A DNA stretch of 64,000 bases from Mixophyes australis (GCA_036250195.1 JAVHZZ010000003.1:52710521-52774520), one strand, 5' to 3'. Shown: positions 1 through 11,533, counted from the first letter of the stretch. Notes: generated from the letters alone by a model not told the origin. Program-made: numbers and translations.

Positions 1-24
1 TGATTTTGTGAAGACCAGCAGGGC

Positions 25-60
25 CATCTTAACAACATTATGGGCCCCCAGGCAAAGCAG
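25..60. repeat. Fragment of dispersed repeat
   Basis: A short stretch reading 'gggccatctt...gggcccc' resembles the ends of a dispersed repeat whose related wording occurs near 27780-27800 and 34040-34090. It is too short to classify. Confidence 0.3.
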
Positions 61-78
61 TGCACCGGGGCCCCTACA

Positions 79-80
<2 letters not shown>

Positions 81-147
<67 letters not shown>

Positions 148-184
148 TAGATGTATAGAGATACAGATATAGATATAGATATAG
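81..184. repeat. Compound microsatellite (TA)n-(GA)n-(GATA)n
   Basis: About 46 bp of pure TA is followed by about 20 bp of GA and then imperfect GATA/AGATAT units. It borders the LINE fragment on its right. Confidence 0.95.
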
Positions 185-185
185 C

Positions 186-497
186 CCTGAAGACCAGTAA
201 GGAGGGAATTACAATAGTCGATGCAGGAGATGATAAGTGCATGAATTGAGGTTTTTGCTGTGTCTTGTGTGAGATATGTGCGTATTCTGGAAATGTTCTT
301 TAGATGTATGTAACATGATTTAGATATAGAGTTGATGTGGGGAACAAGGAAAGTTGTGAGTGAAGGATTATACCTAGGCAGCGAGCTTCAGGGGTGGGAT
401 TTATGGTTATGTTATCAACAGAAATAGAAATGTCAGGCAGGAAGCTTCTGTTTTTGGGTCGAAATATTATTAATTTAGTTTTTGAAAGATTGTACAT
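186..497 (-). pseudogene. L2-type LINE reverse transcriptase fragment
   Basis: The minus strand encodes the C-terminal half of an L2/CR1-like reverse transcriptase. One frame (497 to 300) reads KTKLIIF ... ISVDNITINPTPEARCLG, the post-catalytic 'thumb' region. A shifted frame (about 300 to 186) carries the family hallmark IDYCNSLLTGL. The shift and an in-frame stop make this a dead fragment. Its end matches the place where the L2 fragment at 56861 begins, so both probably derive from the same family. Nothing of the catalytic core or endonuclease is present. Confidence 0.7.
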
Positions 498-499
498 AC

Positions 500-1090
500 A
501 GTCTATTCATTGAGAATTCAAAGTACATAACAAAATGCTGCAAAAGTGGTAACAAGGGGCTATTATTATTACTCATTTTTCCCCGACAGTAGACGTAACT
601 ACAGAATTGTCCTGCTTCTTCCGATACACAGTTAAATGTTTTGTGCACCTTTCAAGCTGAGATCCCCACACAATTGATGCAAGAAAAACATCAAAATGCA
701 GCTTCTCTGTTTGAATGCCTGTATAGAAATGAATTTACCTTTTTAGAAATGAGATTACAGTACATCAGCAGGAAAAAATAAAGGTGGCAGACTTGTGTTT
801 TGATAATATGTCAGATGCAGACACGCTATCACCTCTATAAAGAAGTAACTAACTTTTTACAGCTGTGATTTTCCAGTCTGACTCCTATCCAAAGTGCTGA
901 GATTCTTCATCACAATGATTGCAGGAAGATTTAAAGGGAAAAAAAACCATGAAGCATAAAGATAAAATACACTCGTATTCAGCTCAGTGCTAGGGAAAGT
1001 GCAATTTACTCAAAGGGATTAGTCCAAAACATTGACAGCTTGGGGTTGATAAAGTCAAACATTCAAAGGTGAACTAAAGTATAATATCAT
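500..1090. other. No recognised element
   Basis: AT-rich single-copy-looking sequence. I see no ORF with family features and no internal repeat. Confidence 0.5.
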
Positions 1091-1104
1091 TTTATCCTAT
1101 TATT

Positions 1105-1320
1105 GAGTGTACCTCCCAATAGGAAAAATAGGGACAAAGTAAACCCTGCCTGCTGTAATCCACTCAACCACGCCCAATTTTGACTAAGCCCTCCCCCCCC
1201 CCTCTTTCCAGCCCCATGCTTTGTAACCCATGGGCTGTCCCATCTGTTTTGGGATAGATTACAAGATATGGTATAGTCTTGGATTAAATGTCCCATCTCT
1301 CTTTCCTCAGTTGTCAGAAC
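1105..1320. repeat. Dispersed 'tacctccca' repeat copy
   Basis: It begins 'gtacctcccaatag' and contains 'ccacgcccaattttgac' and a C10 run. The same layout (catacctcccaact ... cacccaatcatgccca) recurs near 54555-54740, and related ends occur at 26603-26975. Probably a frog non-autonomous element; boundaries are approximate. Confidence 0.4.
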
Positions 1321-1970
1321 AGACCTGTTTATTCATTTTATAGATCTACCTACCCACCAAACTGGATGCTGCATGAGAGTGGAAATGACCATTGTATATT
1401 GAATACAACTTTAATCTCGGTGGGATTGAATTTAGGAGTCATGTCTGTGCCGGACTAAGTGTCAGTGAACACAGATCAAAGCCCAGCAACTGTATTGTAC
1501 AGAACTAGCTGGGGGGAAAATGTATTACAGGTGCCCTAGTAAAGCAGAAATATAGCCTGTTGTTCCCTTTATGCATTTTATTTGTCTAAACACAAGTTAT
1601 TGTATACAGTTTCAATGGGGGAATGCCTTTAAATATTATATTAAACTTTTCTGATAGCCACCACACCAGCCCTGTAAATAAAACACAGTGCCTTTACAGT
1701 CATTGAGATGTAGCTGTAATGAGAAAATTGAACAAGCCAGGAAAAAGTGGAAAATTGCATTGGAATCCAGTGCGGCCATGTGACCCATTCCACTCCAGTG
1801 AGCCTCATTGTGACCAAGATGGTTCCACTCATGTCCTGGAGTCTGTAGGTACATTATAAGGCTTATTCCAGTATCCTATGCTTGCCACAATGTACTGTAT
1901 GCAACGAGTATTGAAGGACATCCCGCAGGTCATGGTAACCATCAGTAGTTCAGCCAAAAACAATATTAAC
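1321..1970. other. No recognised element
   Basis: Short open frames on the minus strand show no family signature. I treat this as non-coding. Confidence 0.45.
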
Positions 1971-1972
1971 GC

Positions 1973-2285
1973 TCAGGCATAGGCAAACCGAGGGGGGGGG
2001 GGTTCCTAGTGCCTGAAAACCCCCCTCCAAGCCTGGGGCACTGTATAATTGAGGTGGCTGGACTCTGCCCCCGCATCACACGGCTCTGCTTGAAAAGGGA
2101 GAGCTGCGTGCACCTAACAGTAGTGCACGCAGCATTGCCCATGTATATTATGGGGATAGGAAGAGTTGGAGAGCAGCCAAGCACTGTCTAAAATTATAGC
2201 CACGCCCCATGCATGCTGGCCACGCCCACTGGCGGCGTGGTGTGGAAACCCCCTCTCTACAACTCCTGCTTTTGCCCCTGTCAGG
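1973..2285. repeat. Dispersed repeat with G/C-run termini
   Basis: Bounded by 'aggcataggcaaacc' plus a run of about 12 G and by 'cttttgcccctgtca'. It includes several 'gccacgccc' words. A closely similar terminus ('tcctgcgtttgcccctg') recurs at 62141-62158, so this is likely a dispersed element rather than a gene. Confidence 0.4.
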
Positions 2286-2289
2286 GGCC

Positions 2290-3729
2290 TATGTGTCAAA
2301 GGGCAAAAAGCCCTATGTGTTACCAATGGCAATAACACTGCTAGGACTGAGGGAAACCCCCATTGGCGATTAGCTCCACTGGTGATAGGTTTCCTTTGCT
2401 TTGCATGCTGAAGCCTATTTAACAAAGTTTGCCATGGTACCTGTACTGCCACAATGCTTATTCTGTTATCACTATCTCTGGATGAAGAAAATCATAGAAA
2501 ATAATTATTTTTCTATGTTTCAAGATTTCAAAATATTTTGGGGGGTATTTGCCATAGCTAAAGACTACCCTGACTGGGGTACTGTGCAGGCTGCCCGAGA
2601 AGCAGAGGGAGTCCAGGTCCTGTCCAGGAAGAGAGAGATACCAGCCCAGAATAAAGCAGAAAACAAGACACCAGCACAGAGTGTAAGGGAGAGTCCAAAC
2701 ACTCCCCAGAGATCCAGGGAGGGTGCAGGAGTGTTCCATTTGTCTGCTGCCTGTCCTGTTTGTTTGCTGTTATTTCAGGTCCCTGCAGTTGATATAGCGG
2801 TTGCTCTCTTCACGTTTCCATATGATGAGTAGAATCACTGAAGCAGATTCCAGATCTTTAATGTCTGCTGTCTGTACCACTATCAGTCATTACCAGAGGA
2901 TAGCAGTAATAACATATTGTTTAATCGTAAACATCAGTATCCCAGGTGTTTCCCCTCTTAGACTGTGTGCAGAATACAGCTTAAATGGAACATTAAAAGA
3001 AATTGTTGCTTCCCAATGAAGGTCACAAGTTTGGGCATTTATGCTCCACTGACAAAAGGCAGAAAAAACGACTGCAAGCGGGAGCTAGTGGCATTGGTCT
3101 ACGTCCTAGGGATTAGTTACCCCTTGTTAAAGTTGTGTTTGAGCTGCAATCTGTTCCATTGAATATCAGTTAATAATAATAGTGAAGGGGCAGTGCAGGC
3201 AGAATGAATGAAACACGTGCACACACCATTACCCAGACAAGTACATGTCTTATTATGTAAGGTCTTTAGTGACAAACCTAAGTGTCTGTGTACCGAAGGA
3301 TGGAACCATATCACCGAGAGCACATACCCACCTAGGAGTTCTGATATGGTTTATTTAAAGCCTTAGAACTAGGCAGTCATTAAATGTGTTTACAATGCAC
3401 TTTGAACAGGTGTCATGTGGTAAAGGCAAACATCACTGTCTACTGACACAATGCTTATTCTGGGATTCTATGTTTTTTAAATCAATGATGGGGTTTTTTT
3501 ACCATACAAAAATTGCATGTGAAATAAATAAGTAAATTGGTGTGTATGGATTACATATCTGCACAGGTGAGACAAGAATTTCTGCATAATCAAAAGTGCC
3601 ACGTTTACATTGCCATTCTGTGGAATATTTGTTAGCATGCATTTCTCAAAATGAATCCTCTATGAATAGAGCTGTGACCACAATAGTCAATGTATTTATG
3701 TGATGTGGTTGGGATAGATCTGTGAACAC
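2290..3729. other. No recognised gene; one long chance-like ORF
   Basis: A plus-strand frame at 2401-2832 (143 codons) is open but low in complexity and has no domain I recognise. It reads through GA/CA-rich sequence reminiscent of LTR leader DNA. The rest is unremarkable AT-rich sequence. Confidence 0.35.
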
Positions 3730-3917
3730 TTAGGGGTAGATCTATCAATCCCTCTAAAAAGAAAAGTGGAGTTATTGCCCATAGCAACCAATCAGATCCT
3801 AGCTATCATTTTATAGACTGTACAAGAAAAATGATAGCTGGAATCTGATTGGTTGCTATGGGCAACACTTTCTTAGCATTTTTCCTTTCTTAGAAGGTTT
3901 GATAAATCTACCCCTTA
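3730..3917. mobile_element. Foldback MITE, CCAATCAG family, copy 1
   Basis: A palindromic non-autonomous element. The left end TTAGGGGTAGATCTATC is mirrored by the right end GATAAATCTACCCCTTAA. The arms carry an inverted pair of NF-Y-like boxes, CCAATCAG (3788-3795) and CTGATTGG (3845-3852). Four further copies lie at 7638, 30150, 40813 and 54101. Confidence 0.8.
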
Positions 3918-4998
3918 AAATCAAGTCCGACAATGAAACGTAAAGTTATGCTGCCGAATGTGGGGGATAAAATATATTCTGCGGAACAGAATTGAAAAAT
4001 GTGTGCAGTTAATTTCTAGTACGGACCCTTAGAGAATATCTGACCTACTGTTGTCATTTAATTTTCACCAAACATATCTATTTTTCCACCATCACCCACG
4101 ACATCCTCCTCGAGTCATTAGTTAATTCATCTCCTCGCCCTTTGAAATGTTACAATGAAACATAGACTGATCGCCCTATTACTATCAGTAGGGCCATTTG
4201 TCTTGGGACGCTGCTTCTTTTCCCTCCGTTATGGTGAATCCAGGTGACAGTAACACAATTATACTGACATGGTGCTTCTGTACAGATCTGCAGCTGGGAG
4301 CTGGTAACGACCGAAATAATGATGCCTTTACCACCATCCTCCTACAGAATCTTCTTTAACATAGAATCCTGACACATGATTGCTGCATGCCCAGTTCATT
4401 GTTTGTGCTCCTTTCTGCAGAACTGCTAATTACCTAATAATTAGACCTTAAAGGTGAGTCAGACACACAGGTGCAAATCCACACAGAACACAAGGGATTG
4501 TTATCAGTAGCTATTCATTAGCTGAGGTGGCTCAGATGAGCAGGTGTGTGACTGTAAACATTACTGTTGCCTCACACTGTGGCCTTTGAACCGTCAAGAT
4601 ATAAAAGCTTTATGCAAGGACGGGAGCTGAGAAATAGTTGGTGCCTTTCAGTAAGTGGCAGCACTTCAAAAAAACTCACCTTTGCACTGGACCCGTAAGC
4701 CAAGTAACCTGCACGGATTGCATTTTTTTAGGGCGTTAGTTGTAAAGTATAATGAGGGCATTGATTTCTATTTAACTTGGTTAGCAATTGTAATGATGTC
4801 AATCCAGTACTTGCCGAACTTGTTTACTGCTGGATCAATATAGCAGCCTTGTAAAATATAGATGTCCAGGATATTGTATGTCCAGTGGTGGAAATGGGGG
4901 TGTATACGGTGGTACGCCATACCGCCACTCATTCAGCTGTCTACATTGTAAGGCCATCACATGCCATTCACGTACATTTCCATTACATTTTTCATAAT
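3918..4998. other. Apparent host non-coding DNA with promoter-like motifs
   Basis: No mobile element is recognised. At 4380-4530 there is a cluster of homeodomain-type words (CTAATTACCTAATAATTAG) with ATTGTTTG and CAGGTG E-boxes. TATAAAAG lies at 4600-4607, and a GTAAGT donor-like word begins at 4651. A TATA promoter with a short first exon is possible but unproven. Confidence 0.3.
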
Positions 4999-5340
4999 AT
5001 TATTATTATTACCATTTATTTATATAGCGCCACTAAATCCACAGCGCTCTACAGAGAACTCACTCACATCAGTCCCTGCCCCATTGGAGCTTACAGTCTA
5101 AACTCCCTAACACACACACACACACGCAGAAACACAGACTAGGGTCAATATGATAGCAGCCAATTAACCTACTAGTATGTTTTTGGAGTGTGGGAGGAAA
5201 CCGGAGCACCCGGAGGAAACACACGCAATCACAGGGAGAACATCCAAACTCCACACAGATAAGGCCATGGTCAGGAATTGAACTCAGGACCCCAGTGCTG
5301 TGAGGCAGAAGTGCTAACCACTTAGCCACCATGCTGCCCA
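4999..5340 (-). mobile_element. V-SINE, near full length
   Basis: Read on the minus strand, a tRNA-like head (A box TGGCTAAGTGG, B box GAGTTCAATTCC) leads into the conserved V-SINE central domain (TTTCCTCCGGGTGCTCCGG). It ends in an L2-like tail GCGCTATATAAATAAATGG followed by TAATAATAA. The internal pol III promoter is close to consensus, apart from small changes such as an extra CA tract. Confidence 0.85.
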
Positions 5341-5384
5341 TACCCCATACCTTTGAGAAGAGCCCGCCCAACCCTTTGTTTTTA

Positions 5385-5490
5385 GGTCTGTATTTTATTT
5401 ACCTTGTATGTCCCTGTTTTATGTATGTTTTCCCCACTGTCCAGCACTGCGGTGCCTTACAAATCAATGCTGATAATAAACATTTATTAA
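5385..5490 (+). repeat. L2-like LINE 3' tail fragment
   Basis: The words CCAGCACTGCGGTGCCTTACAAATCAATGCTGATAATAA resemble the 3' terminus of L2-type elements (AGCGCTGCGGAAT...GCGCTTTATAAATAA). They abut the SINE head at 5340. The fragment is too short to place further. Confidence 0.5.
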
Positions 5491-5559
5491 ATATATCTAT
5501 ATGGCAGTAATATATTCAGAAGGACTGGGTAAAAACATATCATGGTGATGCCCTCCACC

Positions 5560-6640
5560 CCCTATGCCCAGACCTAGGCCTGCCTTTCTGTCAATACCTA
5601 CAGATTAGGCATTTTCTCCACTCTATCCTGTCGGGGGACCCACCTCCTCCGATCTCCCCATTTGAGACCCTCTGTCTCTCCTCCCCATTGCAGAGAAGCA
5701 TGATTCCTTCACTGTATAATTTACTCCTAGACTAGATGCTGGCTCCTGGGAATAGTCACAAGAGGGAGAGGGACTTGGGGCCCCCCAGGAGGAGGACTTC
5801 TGGGGGACCATCAGATTGAGCGTAGCCTCCAGTTCCATATCCACATTAATTGAGGAGAATGCGTACAATATCTACTATAGATGGTATCTAACGCCTGATA
5901 GACTTGCTAAAATGTATCGGACTTCCTCCCCTGTCTGTTGGCGGGAATGTGGTCATAGAGGTTCCCTCTCACATATTTGGTGGTTGTGCCTGGTCATCTC
6001 CTCCTTCTGAGATAAAGGAGCTAACCTCCTGCACTCCCTTCTTCAGTGCCCTATCAGTCCTTCCTCCTCTGCCGTCCTATACAAGACCTTGATGCCCACT
6101 CTGTGAAATTGGCCTTGCACGTCTTAGCGGCTGCTAGATGTCTGGTAGCCAAATTATGGAAACGCCCCCCTCACCACGTCTCTTCTCTAAAATCCTATAT
6201 CTGGTTCATTGCTAACATGGAGAAAACTGCCTTTGAGACCAAGAAGTCAGGTTTCACCAGATCTGGACCCCCTGGCTATATCAATAATGCCCCCGACCAT
6301 CCCCCCCATGGGCTGCCTCTTCCATAGCTCCCACCCCTGTTGCCCTTTTTTGCCCTGACTCTTTTCCTTTACTTTTCTTCCATCTCTGAGAATCTTACTC
6401 TCCTTAGTCCACCGCAACCGACGACCACCCCTCACCCCCACTCTGTCCCTTCCACCCCCCTCCTAATTATACTGATATTGCCTGATACCGCACACATTTG
6501 TTTTATCATTAACATATCTCGCTATGCATAGCAATTCTGACATGTATCGTGACTGTGTTTGGTTTTTTTCCCCTTGTTATCTTTTACTTGAATGTTGTCA
6601 TCCATGTGCATTTAATACAATTTTGAGTTATAAAAAGACA
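5560..6640 (+). pseudogene. L1/Tx1-type LINE ORF2 C-terminus and 3' UTR
   Basis: Broken plus-strand frames encode the C-terminal part of an L1-clade ORF2 protein. LPFCQYLQIRHFLHS lies near 5575-5625. YYRWYLTPDRLAKMYRTSS and CWRECGHRGSLSHIWWLC (5870-6000) form the Cys-His segment typical of the ORF2 C-terminus, and LVAKLWKRPPHHVSS follows (6140-6190). At least two frameshifts and one stop separate them. The 3' UTR runs to about 6640 and ends in an A-rich stretch (TTTTGAGTTATAAAAAGAC). The endonuclease and RT core are absent, so this is a 5'-truncated dead copy. Confidence 0.8.
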
Positions 6641-6944
6641 TATAATGGCTAAGAGCAATCCATAATGTCAGAAAATAGTAAAACGACAAGACCAGAACTA
6701 TAGGAAGGCCTAATAAGTTTTGTGTCTCTTCTCAGAAATCTGGATTGCCCCCCCTTACTAATTATATCAGCGCCCTCCATCAAACCACCTGATGCCTAGT
6801 GAACGTTGACTGACCAATCCTACAAAGGCTGTCCGGGACACCGGTTAGAGTCGTGATGGACCAGTGTATCGTTATAAATAACAAAATCATGTGCGATGGC
6901 ACTTTCAGCCCAAATTACATCTCTAGACAGCAGTACTACCCAAT
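6641..6944. other. No recognised element
   Basis: Non-coding sequence between the LINE remnant and the next dispersed repeat. Confidence 0.4.
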
Positions 6945-7090
6945 GCCACGACTGGCACTCAGTTAGCAGCCTATTAGGAACATATTAAAGCAAAAAAAAA
7001 TACAGGTAGCCCAGCTCAAGGTAGCCCCCTATGGGACCGGCCCCAGGGGAAGATGCCCCCCTGCCACTCAGCCCAGACTGCCCCTGGCAG
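6945..7090. repeat. Dispersed 'agcccactatgggacc' repeat, copy 1
   Basis: Contains 'cagcctattaggaaca', 'gtagccccctatgggaccggccc' and 'agatgcccccctgcc'. The same blocks in the same order occur at 33950-34115 and, split by an L2 insertion, at 56785-57735. Family unknown to me. Confidence 0.6.
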
Positions 7091-7637
7091 AAACCCATTT
7101 AATAACAATACAGTTACGGTTGGCATTTACCCACATGGAAGGAAGACTCTTTGAGAATGTGTTGCTCATTGTCCACAAGTGGAAATATACCTGCTGCAGA
7201 GTTAATTAGTGTTTACATACACATTTATTACCGCAATATGTCCCTGGAAATTATTTTCAATATTGACAACTATAATTATGGTGTTTCAGTATTTGAGCTG
7301 GAACTGCTTTGTCCAACTAACCAGACATTTCCAGTTTGACCACTTATTAGTTAGGATATAGCTGTAGGGACAAGTCCCTATCCGGATTCCTGGTTTTATT
7401 TCTAGTGTGATATATAAGAACTGACCTAATGCAATATGTTGTACAGTATTCAGATACAAATAGTGTAGACACTGGTGCAAATCCCATATAAGTAAGAGGT
7501 CCTCAGAGTAAAATTGTGGATTATGTATTTTCTGCTGAAAATATCTTAATTAAGTGCAACAAAGAAGCTAGTAGATATTATAAGAAGAAGATACAAATAA
7601 ACTGAGCTCTACAAATTCCCGGTCACAAAATCCTGTC
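7091..7637. other. No recognised element
   Basis: AT-rich non-coding sequence. Small open frames carry no recognisable domains. Confidence 0.4.
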
Positions 7638-7818
7638 TTAGGGCTAGATTTACTAAGCTGCGGGTTTGAAAAAGTGGGGATGTTGCCTATAGCAACCAAT
7701 CAGATTCTAGCTGTCATTTATTTAGTGCCTTCTACAAAATGACAGCTAGAATCTGATTGGTTGCTAAAGGCAACATCCCCACTTTTTCAAACCCGCAGCT
7801 TAGTAAATCTAGCCCTAA
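7638..7818. mobile_element. Foldback MITE, CCAATCAG family, copy 2
   Basis: A near-perfect palindrome bounded by TTAGGGCTAGATTTACTAAG and its inverse. The arms contain AGCAACCAATCAG and CTGATTGGTTGCT. It is one of the best-preserved copies and is very similar to the copy at 54101. Confidence 0.85.
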
Positions 7819-7888
7819 ATCTTTTTACTGGTGAGCTGTTCCCTTGGAATGATGATGATATATGGGGAAAAAAACAAAATCATAATAT

Positions 7889-8066
7889 AGGGCCTGATTC
7901 ATTAAGTAACTTAGACAAGAAATTAAGTTTTTCTACTTAAGTTTACTTGACAAAACCATGTTACAATGCAAGGGATGCAAATTAGTTTATTATTTTGCAC
8001 ATAAGATAAATACTGGCAGTTTTTTCATGTAGCACATTTTCTTGCCTTAGTTCCTTAATGAATTAC
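7889..8066. mobile_element. Foldback MITE, GGGCCTGATTCATTAA family, copy 1
   Basis: The left terminus AGGGCCTGATTCATTAAG and internal words 'accatgttacaatgcaag' and 'gcaaattagt' match the palindromic elements at 38904 and 54885. The right terminus (TTCCTTAATGAATTAC) is decayed, so this is a degenerate or internally deleted copy. Confidence 0.7.
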
Positions 8067-8509
8067 AAATATGATCATTAGTCACCTAATCCACCAACAC
8101 TATATTATGATTTTGCAAAATGAAACAACTACCACCAAAAATTGTATTTTGCGGTACAGGGTGTTATGTGATATAGTTTCTACTCATTGCTGAATATTTA
8201 TTTGTTCAAAATCAAATATAACCTATGACGGTACATTACATTTTGCACATTAACGTTCTTGTGAATTCTGCACCAATCGGTGTGTTGTAAAAAATGAATG
8301 ACCTGTTTACTTCTACACCTAGACAGGTAATGGTGCTAATGACTAGTGCTGATAAAAATGTGCTTTATCTACAGTCCGTGCTTTCCAACAAAGACACCAG
8401 TTAATATCACAATGCATCGCCTGGTTATTTCTACTACTTATATTAGTAATGGCATTACTGACAAGTACGTCAAAACATAGAATTTGACGCCAGAAAAGAA
8501 CCTACGGCA
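8067..8509. other. No recognised element
   Basis: AT-rich non-coding sequence with no family signature. Confidence 0.4.
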
Positions 8510-9600
8510 TGGTTGCCAACTCTCCCGGAACGTCCGGGAGACTCCCGGAATACTGGGAAATCTCCCGGACTCCTGGGAGAGTACTGTAAAATCCTGAATT
8601 TACCGGTGGAGTCCTCTTTCCAAACTGCGCATGCGCTGGTGATGTCATCGGCGTGATGACGCAGCGCGCCTAATATCACAGAAGACCCCAGCCATTGCGG
8701 AGCACGGAGCTCCAACGCCTGCGCAGTCCACGGGCAAAGGTCACCGGGAGTGGAGGGATGTTGTACAGTGACACAGGCACCCAGACGCCGGGGTACAGCA
8801 GCTTGTTGTCTGTGTGAGGCGGCTGGTAACCTGGGCAGGGGGAACTGGAGGAAACTGTCAGGGAAGGGCGTGGGGAATGCGGGGGACATCCCCCCGGCCA
8901 CATAGAGGGGCGATGAGGCAGGATGGGGCACAGGGGGGTGGACAGAGGGTCAGGAGGGAGCGGGGGAATCATGCTGGAGGACTGGGGGAGTGAGCACATC
9001 CTCAATAGGCCGATTCATCTGGGGAACAACCAGGGGGATCCCAGTATTTACTTTAACTGTTAATGACATTATAACAGAAATTTCAATTGGGGCAGAATGT
9101 CTGCATAATTCAGCTTTCAATTCACAATAATGTATAATCACCATGTCATGCTTTGTTAAATTTCTTTTACACACCACAACCTGGTACAATAGTTAAATTA
9201 ACTGTTGTACCAGGTTGTGGTGTGTAAAAGAAGTATAAGAAAGCATGACATGGGGATTATACATTATGGTGAATTGAAAGCTGAATTATGCAGACATTCT
9301 GCCCCAATTGAAATTTCTGTTATACTGTCATTTACTTTAACTGTTAAAGTAAACAACATTACCAGTTCAGCTGCTGGGCGTTGGAGCTCGGTGCTCCACA
9401 ATGGCCGGGGTCTTCTGGGATATTGGGTGCGTCGCGTCATCACGCCGATGATGTCACCGGCGCATGCGCAGTTTGGAAAGAGGACTCCTCCGCAAATTCC
9501 AATGGTAAATTCGGGATTTTACAGTACTCTCCCGGGAGTCAAGGAGATTTCCCAGTATTACGGGAGTCTCACGGACGTCCCGGGAGAGATGGCAACCATG
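8510..9600. mobile_element. 1.1 kb foldback (inverted-repeat) element
   Basis: The outer arms 8510-8720 and 9385-9600 are inverted copies: CATGGTTGCCAACTCTCCCG pairs with CGGGAGAGATGGCAACCATG, and the arms continue through CTTTCCAAACTGCGCATGCG. A second, inner inverted repeat (about 9036-9189 and 9201-9355) sits around a small loop. The left side holds about 315 bp of GC-rich unique sequence (8721-9035) with no partner on the right. No transposase is seen, and the open frames across it are by-products of the arms. Confidence 0.8.
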
Positions 9601-9605
9601 GTTGA

Positions 9606-9690
9606 GCTGGGGCACGCCCAGTGGGCGGGGCTGGGGTATGCCCAGTGGGTGGGGCAGGGCACGCCCAGTGGGCGGGACAGGGCACGCCCA
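9606..9690. repeat. GC-rich minisatellite, about 25-bp unit
   Basis: Three to four units of 'ggcacgcccagtgggcggg' with small changes. They lie between the foldback element and a terminal word AAAGTTGGCAAGTATGAC that recurs in related repeats (39720-39740). Confidence 0.8.
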
Positions 9691-9821
9691 CAATGGTTTT
9701 GAATTTCTCCCTGAAATGAATTTTCAAAAGTTGGCAAGTATGACCTGCGGGCTCAGCTAGTCTCCCTTTTATGCTTGTGTATTTTGGTGGATTAGAAGTG
9801 GGGATTTAATAATATCATCAA

Positions 9822-9945
9822 AATCACCATTTATTTATATAGCGCCACTGATTCCGCAGCGCTGTACAGAGAACTCACTCACATCAGTCCCTGCCCCATT
9901 GGAGCTTACAGTCTAAATTCCCAAACATACACACAGACTATTGAA
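9822..9945 (-). mobile_element. V-SINE 3' half, truncated
   Basis: Minus-strand copy that keeps only the tail (GCGCTATATAAATAAATGG), the AGCGCTGCGGAATCAGTGG block and the 'actgtaagctccaatggggc' block. The tRNA-like head and central domain are missing, so it cannot be transcribed by itself. Confidence 0.8.
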
Positions 9946-10613
9946 GACTTCTATCTTCAAGTCTTCAATACAGGAAATTGTCCCTTGCGGAGGTCCACGT
10001 GTTCTAGGGAGGGTGCAAAATTGGTACAGCAAAAGATAAATCAGACAGACAATGCTACAGTGCTGTTTACACAACAATGCAGTAAATGCAGTGCGCATAT
10101 CATTTTACTTAATACAATTAAAACATAATTTTTTCTTAAATTGCATAGCATTGATGCCCCCTTTTCCCTTCACAACTACCTTCTACAATTAACACTGTAA
10201 ATATGAAATAACGACTCGGTAATAACTTGGCAAAAATAGGGCGCAGTTTATTTAATGAAATTTTGGTGGCGGAGAAAGTAACCACGGGGCCGCTAACAAC
10301 TGAATAACCTAACCAAACAAGTGGAAGGTAAAATGGCCCTGAATCCACTTAACAAGGATAAAATCCCTTATTGAATGGCTGGTGCTAAACCTGGCGTCAG
10401 AGTGACTACACCCCCTCTGGACTGACAATGACGTGCCCACACGAAGCAGGCCAAGGGGTCATCCACACAGAGGACCTAGAGCCACATTTACCACAAAGGC
10501 AGCAGCGACCTGCAGCCAGTCACCGATAGCGTCGTATGTATCAGTCGCTGATCGAAGTGCTTTCCTACCGGACTGTGCCTGCTCTGTATCGAGGGGAAAA
10601 ACAAGGTTAACAA
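9946..10613. other. Target-site DNA left of the hAT insertion
   Basis: Moderately GC-rich sequence that I cannot classify. It continues at 25745 across the hAT element, so 9946-10621 and 25745 onward were contiguous before that insertion. Confidence 0.5.
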
Positions 10614-10621
10614 CAAACAAC
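10614..10621. repeat. hAT target-site duplication, left copy
   Basis: CAAACAAC, identical to 25737-25744. Eight base pairs is the standard duplication length of the hAT superfamily. Confidence 0.92.
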
Positions 10622-10846
10622 TAGGGATGTGCACCGGCCACTTTTTCGCGTTTTGGGTTCTGATTACCTTCAGGTTTTGGGTTCTAATGGGTTTTGCCAA
10701 AACACCCCCCTCAAGGTTTTGGGTTTTGGGTTCTGATTTTTTTTTAAAAAAGCATAAAAACTGCAAAAATCCAGATTTTTGGTTTTTTTTTCACTCCTAC
10801 GCTATTATTAACCTCAATAACATTCATTTCCACTCATTTCCAGTCT

Positions 10847-10851
10847 ATTCA
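10847..10851. repeat. Target-site duplication of the gag-only LTR element (left)
   Basis: ATTCA here against ATTCT at 15403-15407: four of five bases agree, consistent with a 5-bp duplication with one later change. Confidence 0.7.
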
Positions 10852-11516
10852 TGTTATGATTCCTAGTAAACTCAGCAAGCAGCCACGGAAGTATAATACA
10901 AATGTCTTTATTCCAGCAAAATATATTAGCAAGGATTCAGTTCCAAGAACATGCAGGTTTTCATAAACAGGTATAATGAACAGGTATGGCAGGAAGGTAC
11001 ACAGAAATAACTGGTTCCACAGAATACTAATATAGTTTGAATGCAGGGATGATAAGGGTGAGTTACCCAATTCCAGGATGCAAAAGTTTAGTCCAGGAAG
11101 CAAACAGAGTCCAGGCAAAGTAAATGTCACAAGCAAACTTGAATAGTCCGGTAATCAGGCCAAGGTCTAAAGTAACGAGAGGTCCAGCAGTATCCAGTAT
11201 CCAGGCAAGGTTCGGGGTCACGAGCAGACAAGCATAAATGGTAAACAGGCCAAGGTCACAACGGGAGATCAAATATCAGCAGAATCAAACAGGAACAGGG
11301 GGAACACAAGCAGCAGCCAGGTATACAAGGATGAACTGCTCAGAGCACAGCTTGAGGCAGGTACTTAAAGCAGTGCAACAGGTGCAGTTCTAATCAGGCA
11401 AAATGCAAGGTGATTAACTCCTTCAGGCATGTAGAAAAGTTCAGGAACAGAACAGCAGCACCTCTGGTGGTATAAGGTACTGCTGCTAGATACAAATAAC
11501 AGGCAGAGTTGTAACA
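10852..11516 (-). repeat. 3' LTR of the gag-only element
   Basis: 665 bp and near-identical to 14738-15402. Differences include TGTTATG versus TGTTATA at the terminus and a C-to-T change in the predicted R-start word. Confidence 0.92.
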
Positions 11517-11533
11517 TAGCCCCCCCCCTTTAA
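11517..11533 (-). promoter_or_regulatory. Polypurine tract of the gag-only element
   Basis: On the minus strand AAAGGGGGGGG lies immediately upstream of the 3' LTR, the expected position of the plus-strand DNA primer. Confidence 0.75.

Noticed and set aside
2401..2832. 143-codon ORF
   Set aside because: No domain, low-complexity composition, no supporting splice or conservation evidence visible.
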